Made by a program: the position numbers and the translations under genes
The notes under the pieces: model-generated
The model's input: only the letters and a program-made list of their open reading frames with translations
Database searches by the model: none
Told to the model about the DNA's origin: nothing
From: Chloroflexota bacterium
GTDB lineage: Bacteria > Chloroflexota > Limnocylindria > Limnocylindrales > CSP1-4
Direction: 5' to 3'
Assembly: GCA_016781485.1 (NCBI GenBank)
Contig: JADDQH010000015.1
Span: 1 to 45,418 of the forward strand
DNA: 45,418 nucleotides
Part shown: in pieces, positions 31,856-39,169 of the stretch
How the letters are laid out: each line of letters begins with the position of its first letter
Numbering within the stretch: the first letter of the stretch is position 1

Positions 31856-32062
31856 ATGTCCACTCCGGAGCTGGTGAAGATCGTCGAGGCGGAGCGGGCA
31901 GCCGAGCTTGGAAGAGCGAGGCTGGCACGGACAGCGGAGGGGTCTCCGGGAACCGGGGGATCGAGGCGTGTCACCTGGTACGCGTGGTTCGTTCGAGTAG
32001 CCGGCGAGGTGAGGGGTTCAGTCGCGGGTGCGCGGCGGATCGCGACGGCCCGGCTGCGGTGA
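31856..32062 (+). CDS. Small hypothetical protein (68 aa)
   Basis: A small protein of the pattern MSTPELVKIVEAERAAELGRARLAR, an amphipathic helix, followed by a basic tail. Short helical proteins of this kind, beginning with an ELVKIV-like helix, seem frequent in such genomes, though I cannot name a family. AAAGGGGA precedes ATG 31856 at good spacing. It is 60 bp downstream of a TGACA-N5-TGTCA palindrome. Its last 45 bp overlap the 3' end of the convergent WYL gene. No function is proposed. Confidence 0.5.
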   Translation: MSTPELVKIVEAERAAELGRARLARTAEGSPGTGGSRRVTWYAWFVRVAGEVRGSVAGARRIATARLR

Positions 32063-33082
32063 CCCCGGCCGAGGCGAAACGACGCCGGGAAGTGGGAGCG
32101 CGACCTCGGGCACCGCCGATCGGTACCTGCCGACGATCCCCAGAGCCGCGTCCAGCACCGCGTCCCGGAGAACCGGCGGATCGAGGACCTCCGCGTATGC
32201 CCCGAGCCGCATCACGGGTCCCATCGCCTCCTCGATCGACTCGAACGTCAGCTGGATCCGAAGCGATCCCTCCGGCTCCGGGTCTGCCGCGGTGACCGCA
32301 GCTTCCGTCGCCCTTCGCCCTATCACGTCACGAAGGACCGCGACGCCGGCGGGCGCGAGCCGAAGCGTGACCGCGAGGCGCGGGAGCTGGCGCTCGTACG
32401 CGGCGATCGACTCGGCCCAGAACGACGCGAGGTCGAACTCGGGCGGCCGGTCGAACCTCTCGCTCCCGGCGCTCGCCTCGACGATCTGTGAGACCCGATA
32501 CGTCCGGTCCTGGCCTTCGCATCGTCCGACGAGGTACCACGTCCCGGCCTTGAGCACGAGCCCGAGCGGCTCGACCTGTCGCGTCACGACGCGGTCGGGC
32601 GAACGGCGGTAGCGGATCTCCAGCCGTCGACCGTCCCAGACCGCTCCTGCCAGAACCTCGAGGTGCGGCACTTCGTCGGGCGTCCGGAACCATGCGGGCG
32701 CGTCCAGGTGGAAACGTTCCGTCAGACGTGCGGCACGCGTGCGAAGCTCCGGAGGAAGCGCAGCGAGGACCTTGAGCCGTGCCGCCGCCACGACCGTGCC
32801 GAGCCCGAGCTCGGCGGCCGGGCCGGGCAGCCCCGACATGAACAGCGCGTCGGCCTCCTCCGGTGTCAGCCCCGTCAGCCGCGTCCGATACCCGTCGACG
32901 AGCCGGATCCCGCCGTGCGGCCCGCGCTCCGCATAGATCGGGACGCCTGCCTCGCTCAGCGCCTCGACATCCCGGTACACAGTGCGAGTCGAGACCTCGA
33001 GCTCGCGCGCCAGCTCCGGTGCGGACAGCTGGCCGCGGGTCTGGAGCAGCAGCAGGAGGTTGACGAGACGGCTTGCGCGCAC
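32018..33082 (-). CDS. WYL-domain transcriptional regulator (YafY/DeoR-HTH type)
   Basis: A 354-residue regulator: N-terminal winged helix (RLVNLLLLLQTRGQLSAPELARELEVSTRTVYRDVEALSEAGVPIYAERGPHGGIRLVDGY), central WYL domain (EIRYRRSPDRVVTRQVEPLGLVLKAGTWYLVGRCEGQDRTYRVSQI) and the C-terminal WCX extension. WYL proteins sense nucleic acid or nucleotide ligands and act as repressors or activators. The start is GTG 33082, one base after the stop of a 15-codon upstream ORF, suggesting coupled translation. A TGACA-N5-TGTCA palindrome stands 120 bp upstream and recurs at 31781, so autoregulation plus control of the GNAT-Nudix unit is the simplest reading. Confidence 0.9.
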   Translation of the reverse strand: MRASRLVNLLLLLQTRGQLSAPELARELEVSTRTVYRDVEALSEAGVPIYAERGPHGGIRLVDGYRTRLTGLTPEEADALFMSGLPGPAAELGLGTVVAAARLKVLAALPPELRTRAARLTERFHLDAPAWFRTPDEVPHLEVLAGAVWDGRRLEIRYRRSPDRVVTRQVEPLGLVLKAGTWYLVGRCEGQDRTYRVSQIVEASAGSERFDRPPEFDLASFWAESIAAYERQLPRLAVTLRLAPAGVAVLRDVIGRRATEAAVTAADPEPEGSLRIQLTFESIEEAMGPVMRLGAYAEVLDPPVLRDAVLDAALGIVGRYRSAVPEVALPLPGVVSPRPGSPQPGRRDPPRTRD

Positions 33083-33083
33083 C

Positions 33084-33131
33084 TCAGCGAGCCGTCGCGT
33101 CTTGTACCCAGATTGCCAGGACGGCCTTCAT
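33084..33131 (-). CDS. 15-residue leader peptide upstream of the WYL gene
   Basis: ATG 33131 is preceded by GGAGGTTGG, a much better ribosome site than the WYL gene has. It opens MKAVLAIWVQDATAR and stops one base before the WYL GTG. This is the layout of translational coupling or a small regulatory uORF. It could also be the 3' end of a lost longer gene. Confidence 0.4.
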   Translation of the reverse strand: MKAVLAIWVQDATAR

Positions 33132-33201
33132 CCAACCTCCGCCGCTCATCCGTCCTCTTTCGACGCGATCCGCCGTCAAAAAAAGGTATAGCGAGGATAG
33201 A

Positions 33202-33216
33202 TGACAGCCGGTGTCA
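33202..33216. promoter_or_regulatory. Operator-like palindrome TGACA-GCCGG-TGTCA
   Basis: The second TGACA-N5-TGTCA site, 120 bp upstream of the WYL GTG. On the minus strand candidate -10 sequences TATCCT and TATACC follow directly, so bound protein would interfere with the promoter. The sigma-factor gene lies 166 bp away on the other side. Confidence 0.5.
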
Positions 33217-33381
33217 TCATTCGCCCGCTCCGCCGTCGACCTCCCCTGTACCCCGAGTTCGAAACCCGACCCGTTGCGTCCCATCGGTCTTCGACACGTC
33301 GCAGGGGAATAGCTGCCGTGCAGGGGGCGGCTTCGGCTAACCCAAGGAGCGGGTTTCGCAACTACTGAGTGGCGGGCAGAA

Positions 33382-34530
33382 GTGAAAGAGAGGCGAGCTT
33401 CGCGAGTACCAATGGGCGAGCCCGAGGACGCCCAACTCGTCGCGCTTGCGCGCGACGGTGACAAGACGGCCTTCGGGATGCTTCTTGGGCGCCACCGCGA
33501 GGCGGTGATCGCGGCGTGCGCCCGCCTGCTCTCTGATGCTGCGCCCGCGGAGGACGCTGTGCAAGAGGCTTCCATCCGCGCCCTGCTCAACCTCGACCGG
33601 CTGCAGCGACCCGAGCGCTTCCGAGCATGGCTGACCGGCATCGCGCTGAACGTCTTGCGGACGTGGCGACGGCAGTCCGACGGCGAACGTCAGTCGTGGG
33701 AGGCGATCTACGGGGGGCGCCTCGAGCCGACGATCTCGCCTGAACAGGAACCGGGACGCATCGTCGAGGCCGCCGAGGCTGCCGCGAGCGTGCGAAGCGC
33801 TCTCGCCGGTCTACCGAAGGCGCAGCGCACAGCCGCGACGCTCTTCTACCTCGGCGGGCTGACCCAGCGCGAGACGTCTGCCCTGCTCGGGATCGAGCTC
33901 GGAGCGGTCAAGAACCGGCTCCACAAGGCACGGGCGAGGTTGCGTGAGGAGTTATGGGAGTGGCAGGAGGACCATCGGATGCAGGCTGAGGCGCAGAGTG
34001 GCGAGGTCGAGATGCGAGTGGCGGACGTCCGGCGTCGGGCGGCCGAGGGGGACCTCCCGAGCCGGAGCGTGGTGTTGCTCGAGGAGGTCGGAGGAAGCAG
34101 GCGGCTCCCGATATGGATCGGCGAGTTCGAAGGCACCGCGATCGCCCTCAGCCTCGAGAAGATCGAGACCCCTCGGCCGGGCCCGTACGACCTGATGCTG
34201 AAGCTGCTCGAGGCGGGCGCCGCCCGCCTCGCCGAGGTCAGGATCACTCGCCTCGTCGAAGACACATTCCTGGCGGAAGCGGTCGTCAAAGGGCGTGACG
34301 GGCAGCGCGCCGTGGACTGCCGTCCAAGTGATGCCCTCGCGCTCGCGGTGCTCACCGGCGTCCGCATCACCGTCGACGTCGGCGTTGTCGACGCGAACCA
34401 GGAGCGGGCCCGGAAGCTCGGCCTGGGGAGGGATGGGGAGGGGTATCCGGAGGGCGCGCGCCAGATCGCTACGCAAGCGAAGGAACGGTGGACGGCGCAA
34501 CTCGACTCCCTGCGCCGGCAGTCGTGTTAG
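33382..34530 (+). CDS. ECF sigma factor fused to DUF151 bifunctional-nuclease domain
   Basis: A 382-residue fusion. Residues about 12-190 are an ECF sigma factor: region 2 (AQLVALARDGDKTAFGMLLGRH...DAVQEASIRALLNLDRLQRPERFRAWLTGIALNVLRTWRR) and region 4 (ALAGLPKAQRTAATLFYLGGLTQRETSALLGIELGAVKNRLHKARARL). Residues about 205-340 are a DUF151/BFN domain (SRSVVLLEEVGGSRRLPIWIGEFEGTAIALSLEK...DCRPSDALALAVLTGVRITV), as in the mycobacterial and plant bifunctional nucleases. No anti-sigma gene is adjacent, so the C-terminal domain may replace one as the sensor. Start GTG 33382 or ATG 33412; neither has a clear ribosome site. Confidence 0.85.
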   Translation: MKERRASRVPMGEPEDAQLVALARDGDKTAFGMLLGRHREAVIAACARLLSDAAPAEDAVQEASIRALLNLDRLQRPERFRAWLTGIALNVLRTWRRQSDGERQSWEAIYGGRLEPTISPEQEPGRIVEAAEAAASVRSALAGLPKAQRTAATLFYLGGLTQRETSALLGIELGAVKNRLHKARARLREELWEWQEDHRMQAEAQSGEVEMRVADVRRRAAEGDLPSRSVVLLEEVGGSRRLPIWIGEFEGTAIALSLEKIETPRPGPYDLMLKLLEAGAARLAEVRITRLVEDTFLAEAVVKGRDGQRAVDCRPSDALALAVLTGVRITVDVGVVDANQERARKLGLGRDGEGYPEGARQIATQAKERWTAQLDSLRRQSC

Positions 34531-34555
34531 CCGGAGCGCGCTGGCAACCCTCAAC

Positions 34556-34699
34556 CATCCCGGGCTCCAGATCGAGCAGACGCGACACAAGCTCCGCTTC
34601 GTGGTCGCTCCGCTCGTCGGTCAGGACCTGCTCGTAGAAGTACAGATAGTCCTCGTCGAAGACGCCGTCGAAGTCGAAGTCGCGACCGGTCGGTTCCAT
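34556..34699 (-). pseudogene. 5' remnant of a SAM methyltransferase gene
   Basis: Forty-eight codons from ATG 34699 (GRDFDFDGVFDEDYLYFYEQ...RLLDLEPGM) match, from memory, the N-terminus of a methyltransferase family where the glycine-rich motif I should follow. Instead the sequence changes character at LEPGM and runs antisense into the end of the sigma-factor gene. The rest of the methyltransferase is missing. The break falls within 30 bp of the sigma-factor stop, so this is a deletion junction. Confidence 0.55.
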
Positions 34700-34737
34700 C
34701 TGACCAACTTACGCTCGGAGACGTGCGAGGGAGATCG

Positions 34738-35197
34738 ATGCCGTCAGCTGAGTGTCCGATCTGCGAGAGCGGCGCGCCGCGCGACGTCGTCACTGAGCTC
34801 CGCGCCACCTGGGTCACCGTTCCGGCGGTCGCACCGCTCGCCGGCTACGTGTGCCTCGTCGCGAAGCGGCATGTCCGCGAGCCGTTCGAGCTACCGGGAG
34901 GCCGAGCGGAGAGGCTTCTGGGACGACGTGGACGAAGTCGCTGCTGCCGTGGCTGCCGAGCTGGAGCCGGCCAAGCTCAACTACGAGATACACGGGAACA
35001 CGCTCCCCCACCTTCACCTGCATCTCTACCCTCGGACGGAAGGAGACCGATTCCAAGGCCGCCCTATCGATGGTCGGGAGGCTTCGCCGCGGAGCGAGAG
35101 CGAGCTTCGGAGGCTCCGAGAGACACTGAAGCCTCTCGCGAAGGCGGACTCGGGAACGCTTTCCGACCCGCCCTCCGAAGCACGCGCGGAGCGTTGA
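34738..35197 (+). pseudogene. HIT-family protein gene with a frameshift
   Basis: The first frame encodes MPSAECPICESGAP (HIT zinc motif), WVTVPAVAPLAGYVCLVAKRHVREPFEL, and then loses homology near 34895. The next frame continues REAERRGFWDDVDEVAAAVAAE, LNYEIHGNTLPHLHLHLYPRTEGDRF, which contains the HxHxH histidine triad. Together they make a complete HIT nucleotide hydrolase/transferase interrupted by a single-base shift in CTACCGGGAGG. Ribosome site GAGGGA precedes ATG 34738. It could be a real inactivation or a sequencing error in a run of G. Confidence 0.75.
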
Positions 35198-35381
35198 GGT
35201 GAGACGGCGATGGACGCCGCGTCAGTCGGGCGAAAAGCCAGTCCCAGACCGAGCCCACGAGCGTCCACCGATCCCAGAGGGGCTCCGCGAGCACGTACCG
35301 CTCCCCGTCATCGACCCCGGTGAGGACGACCGTGATGTCGCCGAGCGTCCGGTGGCCCCGCAGGTCCAGCACGCCCGTCAC
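35064..35381 (-). CDS. Small hypothetical protein, tail possibly lost
   Basis: From GTG 35381 the frame gives VTGVLDLRGHRTLGDITVVL, then GVDDGERYVLAEPLWDRWTLVGSVWDWLFARLTRRP, which looks like a folded small domain of about 60 residues. After this the frame crosses antisense into the HIT remnant and becomes low-complexity, so the native end has probably been lost or the stop displaced. No family is recognised. Evidence is composition and the absence of any better frame on either strand for 35200-35420. Confidence 0.4.
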   Translation of the reverse strand: MTGVLDLRGHRTLGDITVVLTGVDDGERYVLAEPLWDRWTLVGSVWDWLFARLTRRPSPSHLNAPRVLRRAGRKAFPSPPSREASVSLGASEARSRSAAKPPDHR

Positions 35382-35423
35382 CGCGCCGTCACCCCGCGGT
35401 GAGAGATCGGCGGGGCCGCGAAC

Positions 35424-36251
35424 GTGACTGCCTCGGCGAGGTGGCGCACGTTCCGCGCCCATTGCGCGACGGTCAGGGGGCAGGTCCGCTATGCCCTCGT
35501 GGCCAGGCAACTCGAGCTCCACCTTCCGCCGTCGCCTGCACTCGTCGTGGACGTCGGCGGCGGCGCGGGGCACCAGGCGATCCAGCTCGCCCGGAGCGGC
35601 TATCAGGTGACGCTGTTGGACCCGTCGCAGGAGATGCTCGGGGAAGCCCGGAAGGCGCTGGACGCGGAAGAGGACGCTGTCCGGGGCCGGGTCGAGCTCG
35701 TAGAAGGCGTAGGAGAACAGGCGAGGGAGCTCCTCGGAGCCGAGCGGTTCGAGGTCGTCCTGTGCCACGGCGTCGTGATGCACGTCGAAGACCCTGCTTC
35801 CCTGAACGCCGCACTGGCGTCACTCGCGCGTCCGGGAGCCGTCATCTCGGTGTTAGCGAAGAACCGCGACGCTCTCGCGATGCGCGCCGGGCTCGAGGGG
35901 CGCTGGAGCGACGCGATCGCTGCGCTCAGCTCCGACTGCGACGTCGGCGGCCTCGGCGTGCCGACGCGCGGGGACTCCGTCTCTGACCTTTTCGCGTTGT
36001 TCCGCCGCGTATCGGTCGAGCCCGTTGCCTGGTACGGACTGCGCGTGTTCACCGACCATCTGGGCGATCAGGCACCCGGCCCGGACCTGCCCGAGATCCT
36101 CGAGCTCGAATGGGAGGCGGGTCGCAGGGATCCGTACCGATCGGTGGCCCGGTTGATCCACCTGGTGGGCAAGAGAAAGCTGACTCGCGTGACGGACGGC
36201 GCCGGCCGCTCGTCTGCTCGATCGGGTCCCGAGACAGATCCTTGGCCATGA
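35424..36251 (+). CDS. Class I SAM methyltransferase (SmtA/CmoA-like)
   Basis: A 275-residue methyltransferase with motif I LVVDVGGGAGHQAIQLA, motif II VTLLDPS, the FEVVLCHGVVMHVEDPASLNAALASLARPGAVISVLAKN post-motif region and the AWYGLRVFTDHL segment seen in SmtA/CmoM-type enzymes, which act on tRNA wobble uridines or small molecules. The substrate is not certain. The start GTG 35424 is uncertain. The last 200 bp overlap a convergent GNAT gene, and the final 20 residues (after VGKRKLTRV) are unlikely to be native. Confidence 0.8.
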   Translation: MTASARWRTFRAHCATVRGQVRYALVARQLELHLPPSPALVVDVGGGAGHQAIQLARSGYQVTLLDPSQEMLGEARKALDAEEDAVRGRVELVEGVGEQARELLGAERFEVVLCHGVVMHVEDPASLNAALASLARPGAVISVLAKNRDALAMRAGLEGRWSDAIAALSSDCDVGGLGVPTRGDSVSDLFALFRRVSVEPVAWYGLRVFTDHLGDQAPGPDLPEILELEWEAGRRDPYRSVARLIHLVGKRKLTRVTDGAGRSSARSGPETDPWP

Positions 36252-36744
36252 TTGCGATCTCGACCTGCTCGTAGAAGTCGCGCCCGATCACCGTCCACCT
36301 ACGACGAGAATAGAAAGCTTCCGCTGCCGAGGTGTAGAGGTAGAGGCGCGGAACACCGAGCCGCGCGGCCTGCTGTTCGCACGCGGCCGTCAGTGCCGTT
36401 CCGATGCCCCGGCCCCGGTACTCCGGCAGGACATACAACCCCGAGAGCCACGGCGAGAGCGACCGCCAGCGAACGACGACGTCCCGCCACGTCTGGTCCG
36501 ACGTGTCGATGTCATGCTCCACGAGACTCACGGAACCGACGGGCTCGTCGCCCACGAGCGCGACGAACATCGTCGGGATCCGTTCGCGGGAGACCCAACG
36601 CCGCAGGTTCGCCGTCCACGCCTCGAGCGAAGCGCCGGGTAGGGACACGCCCCACCGCTCCCAGTGCCACTTCCCGATCGTCGTGACCGCCTCCGGGTGA
36701 TCCGCGATCGACTCGACCCGGTAACCCCCTGGGCGCCCGGTCAC
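36049..36744 (-). CDS. GNAT N-acetyltransferase, over-extended C-terminus
   Basis: The first 165 residues are a complete GNAT: HWERWGVSLPGASLEAW, VALVGDEPVGSVSLVEHD, the acetyl-CoA motif LYVLPEYRGRGIGTALTAACEQQAARLG, and LYLYTSAAEAFYSRRRWTVIGRDFYEQVEIAIMAKDL. After that the frame continues for about 65 Pro/Arg/Gly-rich residues antisense to the methyltransferase 3' end, without homology, so its own stop seems to have been lost. Its start overlaps the creatininase stop by 4 bp (ATGA), showing the two are a coupled pair. The acceptor substrate is unknown. Confidence 0.8.
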   Translation of the reverse strand: MTGRPGGYRVESIADHPEAVTTIGKWHWERWGVSLPGASLEAWTANLRRWVSRERIPTMFVALVGDEPVGSVSLVEHDIDTSDQTWRDVVVRWRSLSPWLSGLYVLPEYRGRGIGTALTAACEQQAARLGVPRLYLYTSAAEAFYSRRRWTVIGRDFYEQVEIAIMAKDLSRDPIEQTSGRRRPSRESAFSCPPGGSTGPPIGTDPCDPPPIRARGSRAGPGRVPDRPDGR

Positions 36745-37475
36745 GGTCGGTCGAAGTGAGCGATCGCATCCGCGACCGAGTCGACCGAAGCCTCCCAGAG
36801 TCGACGACCGAGGTCCGCGCTCCCGTGCCGAGGATCGCCGATGACGCCGGACGGCGACACCGCGGAAAAGTCGAGCTTCGGATCGTCCCAGTCGGGAGCA
36901 GGGGAAGGCCCGGGGATACGATCGAGTCGGACGTGTTCTGGCCAGAGGTGGAGCGCGATCGAGGTGGTGAAGCTGTCAGCGTGGCCTCCGGGAACGCCGG
37001 GGTCGGCGATGCGACACCAGAGATCGTGGAAAGGCCACGCAGGGACCTCGACCCTCATGCCCGGCCGCCTCCCGACGCAGCGGGAGACCACCTCGTCGAT
37101 CCTGTGGCCGCCGCATCCGCGCCACACGATGATCCTGCGGAAACCCTGCTCCGCGAGCGACGCGAGGACGGCTTCCAGCACGGCCTCGTGGACCGACTCC
37201 GGGAGATCGATGTATCCACTTCCGTAACCCCGATGCTCGGGCGTCGGTCCGAACGGAAGCGCAGGCAGGACGATGGCGTCCGGCCCCGGTCGCTGGCGGG
37301 CGGCAACAGCAGCGGCAGAGCAGAGAGCGGCGGCGAACCAGGTATCGAAGCCGACGGGCAGATGAGGGCCCTGCTGTTCGGTGCATCCGAGCGGCACGAC
37401 CGCTACCGCTTCCGGCGCGCGCACCCGGATCTCCTCGTAGGTCAGGCTGGCGTACTCGTGACCGCGATCCCTCAC
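36741..37475 (-). CDS. Creatininase-family amidohydrolase
   Basis: A 244-residue creatininase-fold metal hydrolase. It shows YASLTYEEIRVRAPEAVAVVPLGCTEQQGPHLPVGFDTWFA (metal Glu and His/Asp), LPFGPTPEHRGYGSGYIDL, the nucleotide-like RRIIVWRGCGGH and the metal-binding PGGHADSFTTS. Family members include creatinine amidohydrolase, the formamide hydrolase ArfB and MftE; no mycofactocin genes are present, so the substrate is open. GTG 37475 is chosen because GGAG lies ahead and conservation begins there. Upstream is a broken GNAT, downstream a coupled GNAT. Confidence 0.85.
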   Translation of the reverse strand: MRDRGHEYASLTYEEIRVRAPEAVAVVPLGCTEQQGPHLPVGFDTWFAAALCSAAAVAARQRPGPDAIVLPALPFGPTPEHRGYGSGYIDLPESVHEAVLEAVLASLAEQGFRRIIVWRGCGGHRIDEVVSRCVGRRPGMRVEVPAWPFHDLWCRIADPGVPGGHADSFTTSIALHLWPEHVRLDRIPGPSPAPDWDDPKLDFSAVSPSGVIGDPRHGSADLGRRLWEASVDSVADAIAHFDRP

Positions 37476-37534
37476 TTCGCCGCTCCCACGCCTCCCGCTC
37501 GATCCCATACCAGACGTCCGGGAAGCCACGCCAC
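37438..37534. repeat. Direct repeat, copy 1 (GNAT end/creatininase start)
   Basis: About 97 bp covering the 3' end of a GNAT gene and the 5' end of the creatininase gene recurs, diverged, at 38737-38830 in the same orientation. Shared blocks include GCTTCCCG, GAGCGGGA and CACGAGTACGC.AGCCTGACCTA on the minus strand. Confidence 0.6.
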
Positions 37535-37674
37535 TCGGTCTCGCCGCGGTAGGTCGGTCCGAGCCTCTCCATCACGCGTCGCGACCGCACGTTCCCGGGC
37601 TGCGTGATGCTGATGATCACGGCCAGCGGCCCTTCCTCGAACGGCCATCGGAGCGCCTCGCGTGCACCCGGTCG
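37480..37674 (-). pseudogene. 3' remnant of a RimJ-type GNAT gene
   Basis: The frame encodes GAREALRWPFEEGPLAVIIS, ITQPGNVRSRRVMERLGPTYRGETEW and RGFPDVWYGIEREAWER, clearly the last third of a RimJ-like GNAT, including the N-x2-S-x2-V-x3-L-G acetyl-CoA stretch. An in-frame TGA (37675-37677) lies immediately upstream, and the N-terminal two-thirds are absent, replaced by the promoter region of the rightward esterase gene. It is directly followed by the creatininase start. Confidence 0.75.
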
Positions 37675-37752
37675 TCACCCCTCTCCTCATCGGCCTCCTA
37701 TCGCCGACTTGCGCCAGCGAGCACCAGCGGGTCACCGCGCGCCGATACGCAC

Positions 37753-37758
37753 TAGACT
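37753..37758 (+). promoter_or_regulatory. -10-like TAGACT, leaderless esterase start
   Basis: TAGACT lies 5 nt before ATG 37764 and no ribosome site is present. This supports the ATG at 37764 over the longer frame from 37662. Confidence 0.45.
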
Positions 37759-37763
37759 GCGCC

Positions 37764-38714
37764 ATGGCCGTCGATTTTCGCGCCCGCACGCGCCGGATCT
37801 TCGCTCTTTACCGAGAGGGGCAGTACGGACCCGCGCTCGACCTTGCCCGGTCGACCGCCTCCGACTTCCCGGATCGGGCCGACGAGAGCAGCTTCTGGAT
37901 CGCATGTCTGCACTCTCGGCTCGGCGACGCCGAAAGCGCCCTTCGTACGCTCGAGGAGGCCTTGGCGCGGGGGCTATGGTGGGGGCCGGACCTGATGCGA
38001 CTCGACGACGACCTCGCTCCGCTGCGTGCCGAACCGCGCTTCCTGGAGATCGTCGCCGAATGTGAGCGCCGCCACAGCAGCGCCGAGACAAGCGGGCCGC
38101 GAGATCCCGTGGTGCGACTGCCTGACGGACGACCGGAGGGCGTCCTCGTCGCACTCCACGGCCGGAACTCCAACGCGGATGATTTCGTCGATCGCTGGAG
38201 TCCGCTCCGTCACCATGTCATCGTCGCACCGCGCTCCACGCAGCGGTTCGGGATGCGCACCTTCGCCTGGGACGATCCGGGGCGTACGCAGGACGACGTG
38301 ATGCACGCGCATGCACGCGCATCACAGCAGCTGCGCCTCGCTGGACTGCCGCTCGTCACCGCCGGCTTCTCGCAGGGCGGCGCAGTAGCGATCGGACTAG
38401 CGCTCCTCGGCAAGCTGCCCGAGACCATCGGGTTCATCGCGGTAGCACCGAGTCCGGACTTCGCGCGGTCGCTGGTCGAACAGGGGACGCGCGACGGGGG
38501 CGATGGATCGCGTGGGTATGTCGTCACAGGGGAGCACGATCCTCGGCGTGAGATGACCGAGGCGCTGGTCGCGCAGCTCGTCGCATCCGGCGTCGACGTC
38601 ACACTCGAGGTGATCAAGGGACTGGACCACGAATTCCCGCCCGACTTTTCGGAACGTCTGCCCGAAGTCATGACCTGGGTGAGCGACCGACATCGTCCGC
38701 GGCCGACCGCTTGA
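37764..38714 (+). CDS. Alpha/beta-hydrolase (carboxylesterase/phospholipase type) with N-terminal TPR-like region
   Basis: A 316-residue cytosolic protein. Residues 1-100 form helical repeats (ALDLARSTASDFPDRADESSFWIACLHSRLGDAESALRTLEEALARGLWW) of TPR character. Residues from about 120 form an esterase of the phospholipase/carboxylesterase family: VLVALHGRNSNADDF (oxyanion region), the nucleophile elbow AGFSQGGAVAIGLAL, the acid in TGEHDPR and the His in GLDHEFPPD. Lysophospholipase or acyl-ester substrates are typical. The gene lies between two copies of a GNAT/creatininase fragment on the other strand, so it may have been inserted there. Confidence 0.85.
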   Translation: MAVDFRARTRRIFALYREGQYGPALDLARSTASDFPDRADESSFWIACLHSRLGDAESALRTLEEALARGLWWGPDLMRLDDDLAPLRAEPRFLEIVAECERRHSSAETSGPRDPVVRLPDGRPEGVLVALHGRNSNADDFVDRWSPLRHHVIVAPRSTQRFGMRTFAWDDPGRTQDDVMHAHARASQQLRLAGLPLVTAGFSQGGAVAIGLALLGKLPETIGFIAVAPSPDFARSLVEQGTRDGGDGSRGYVVTGEHDPRREMTEALVAQLVASGVDVTLEVIKGLDHEFPPDFSERLPEVMTWVSDRHRPRPTA

Positions 38715-38736
38715 CCCCGCCGTCGCGATCTCCGCT

Positions 38737-38860
38737 TAGGTCAGGCTCGCGTACTCGTGGGTCCGCGGCGTCACCGTTCTCCCGCGGGTCCCGCTCGAGC
38801 CCGTACCAGCCCTGCGGGAAGCCTCGCCACCGTCGGTGATCGCGTTCCTCATGGTCACCA
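38737..38860 (-). pseudogene. Second GNAT-end/creatininase-start remnant (repeat copy 2)
   Basis: The minus strand reads RRWRGFPQGWYGLERDPREN in one frame, like the GNAT end at 37500, and HEYASLT then a stop in another, like the creatininase start HEYASLTYEEI. The fragment is a diverged duplicate of 37438-37534, about 1.3 kb away, with both genes truncated. The remaining stretch, 38861-39169, shows no convincing gene apart from a final promoter-like box before the HTH-VOC gene. Confidence 0.65.
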
Positions 38861-39169
38861 CCGGCCGCGAGTCGGCGGCGGTCCCCCGGCGGACGGCGCT
38901 CCTTCGCGTTCCCGACGCGCTTCCCCTGATCGCAAAGACCACAGCCCGGGCGACGAAGCGGGCGCCCGTCGATCGTTCTCCCAACCATCGCGTCCGCCCC
39001 GGATCCACCAGCCGCCCCGCGTGAGCCCTCCCGTGGTGAGCTGCACGGCGCGACAGCCGCGCGCGCGGAGCCATCGGCCGGATGAGGACCTGCCGGACCT
39101 CAACGAAGTTGGCAGTGAGTCTTCTGTAGGGGGAGGGTAATTCCCGGCTCCCGACACTAACCTCTCGTC

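Noticed and set aside
36976-37620. Full-length GNAT gene on the minus strand starting at 37620
   Set aside because: Only the last third matches GNAT; beyond about 37480 the frame is a shadow of the creatininase gene, so it is a remnant.
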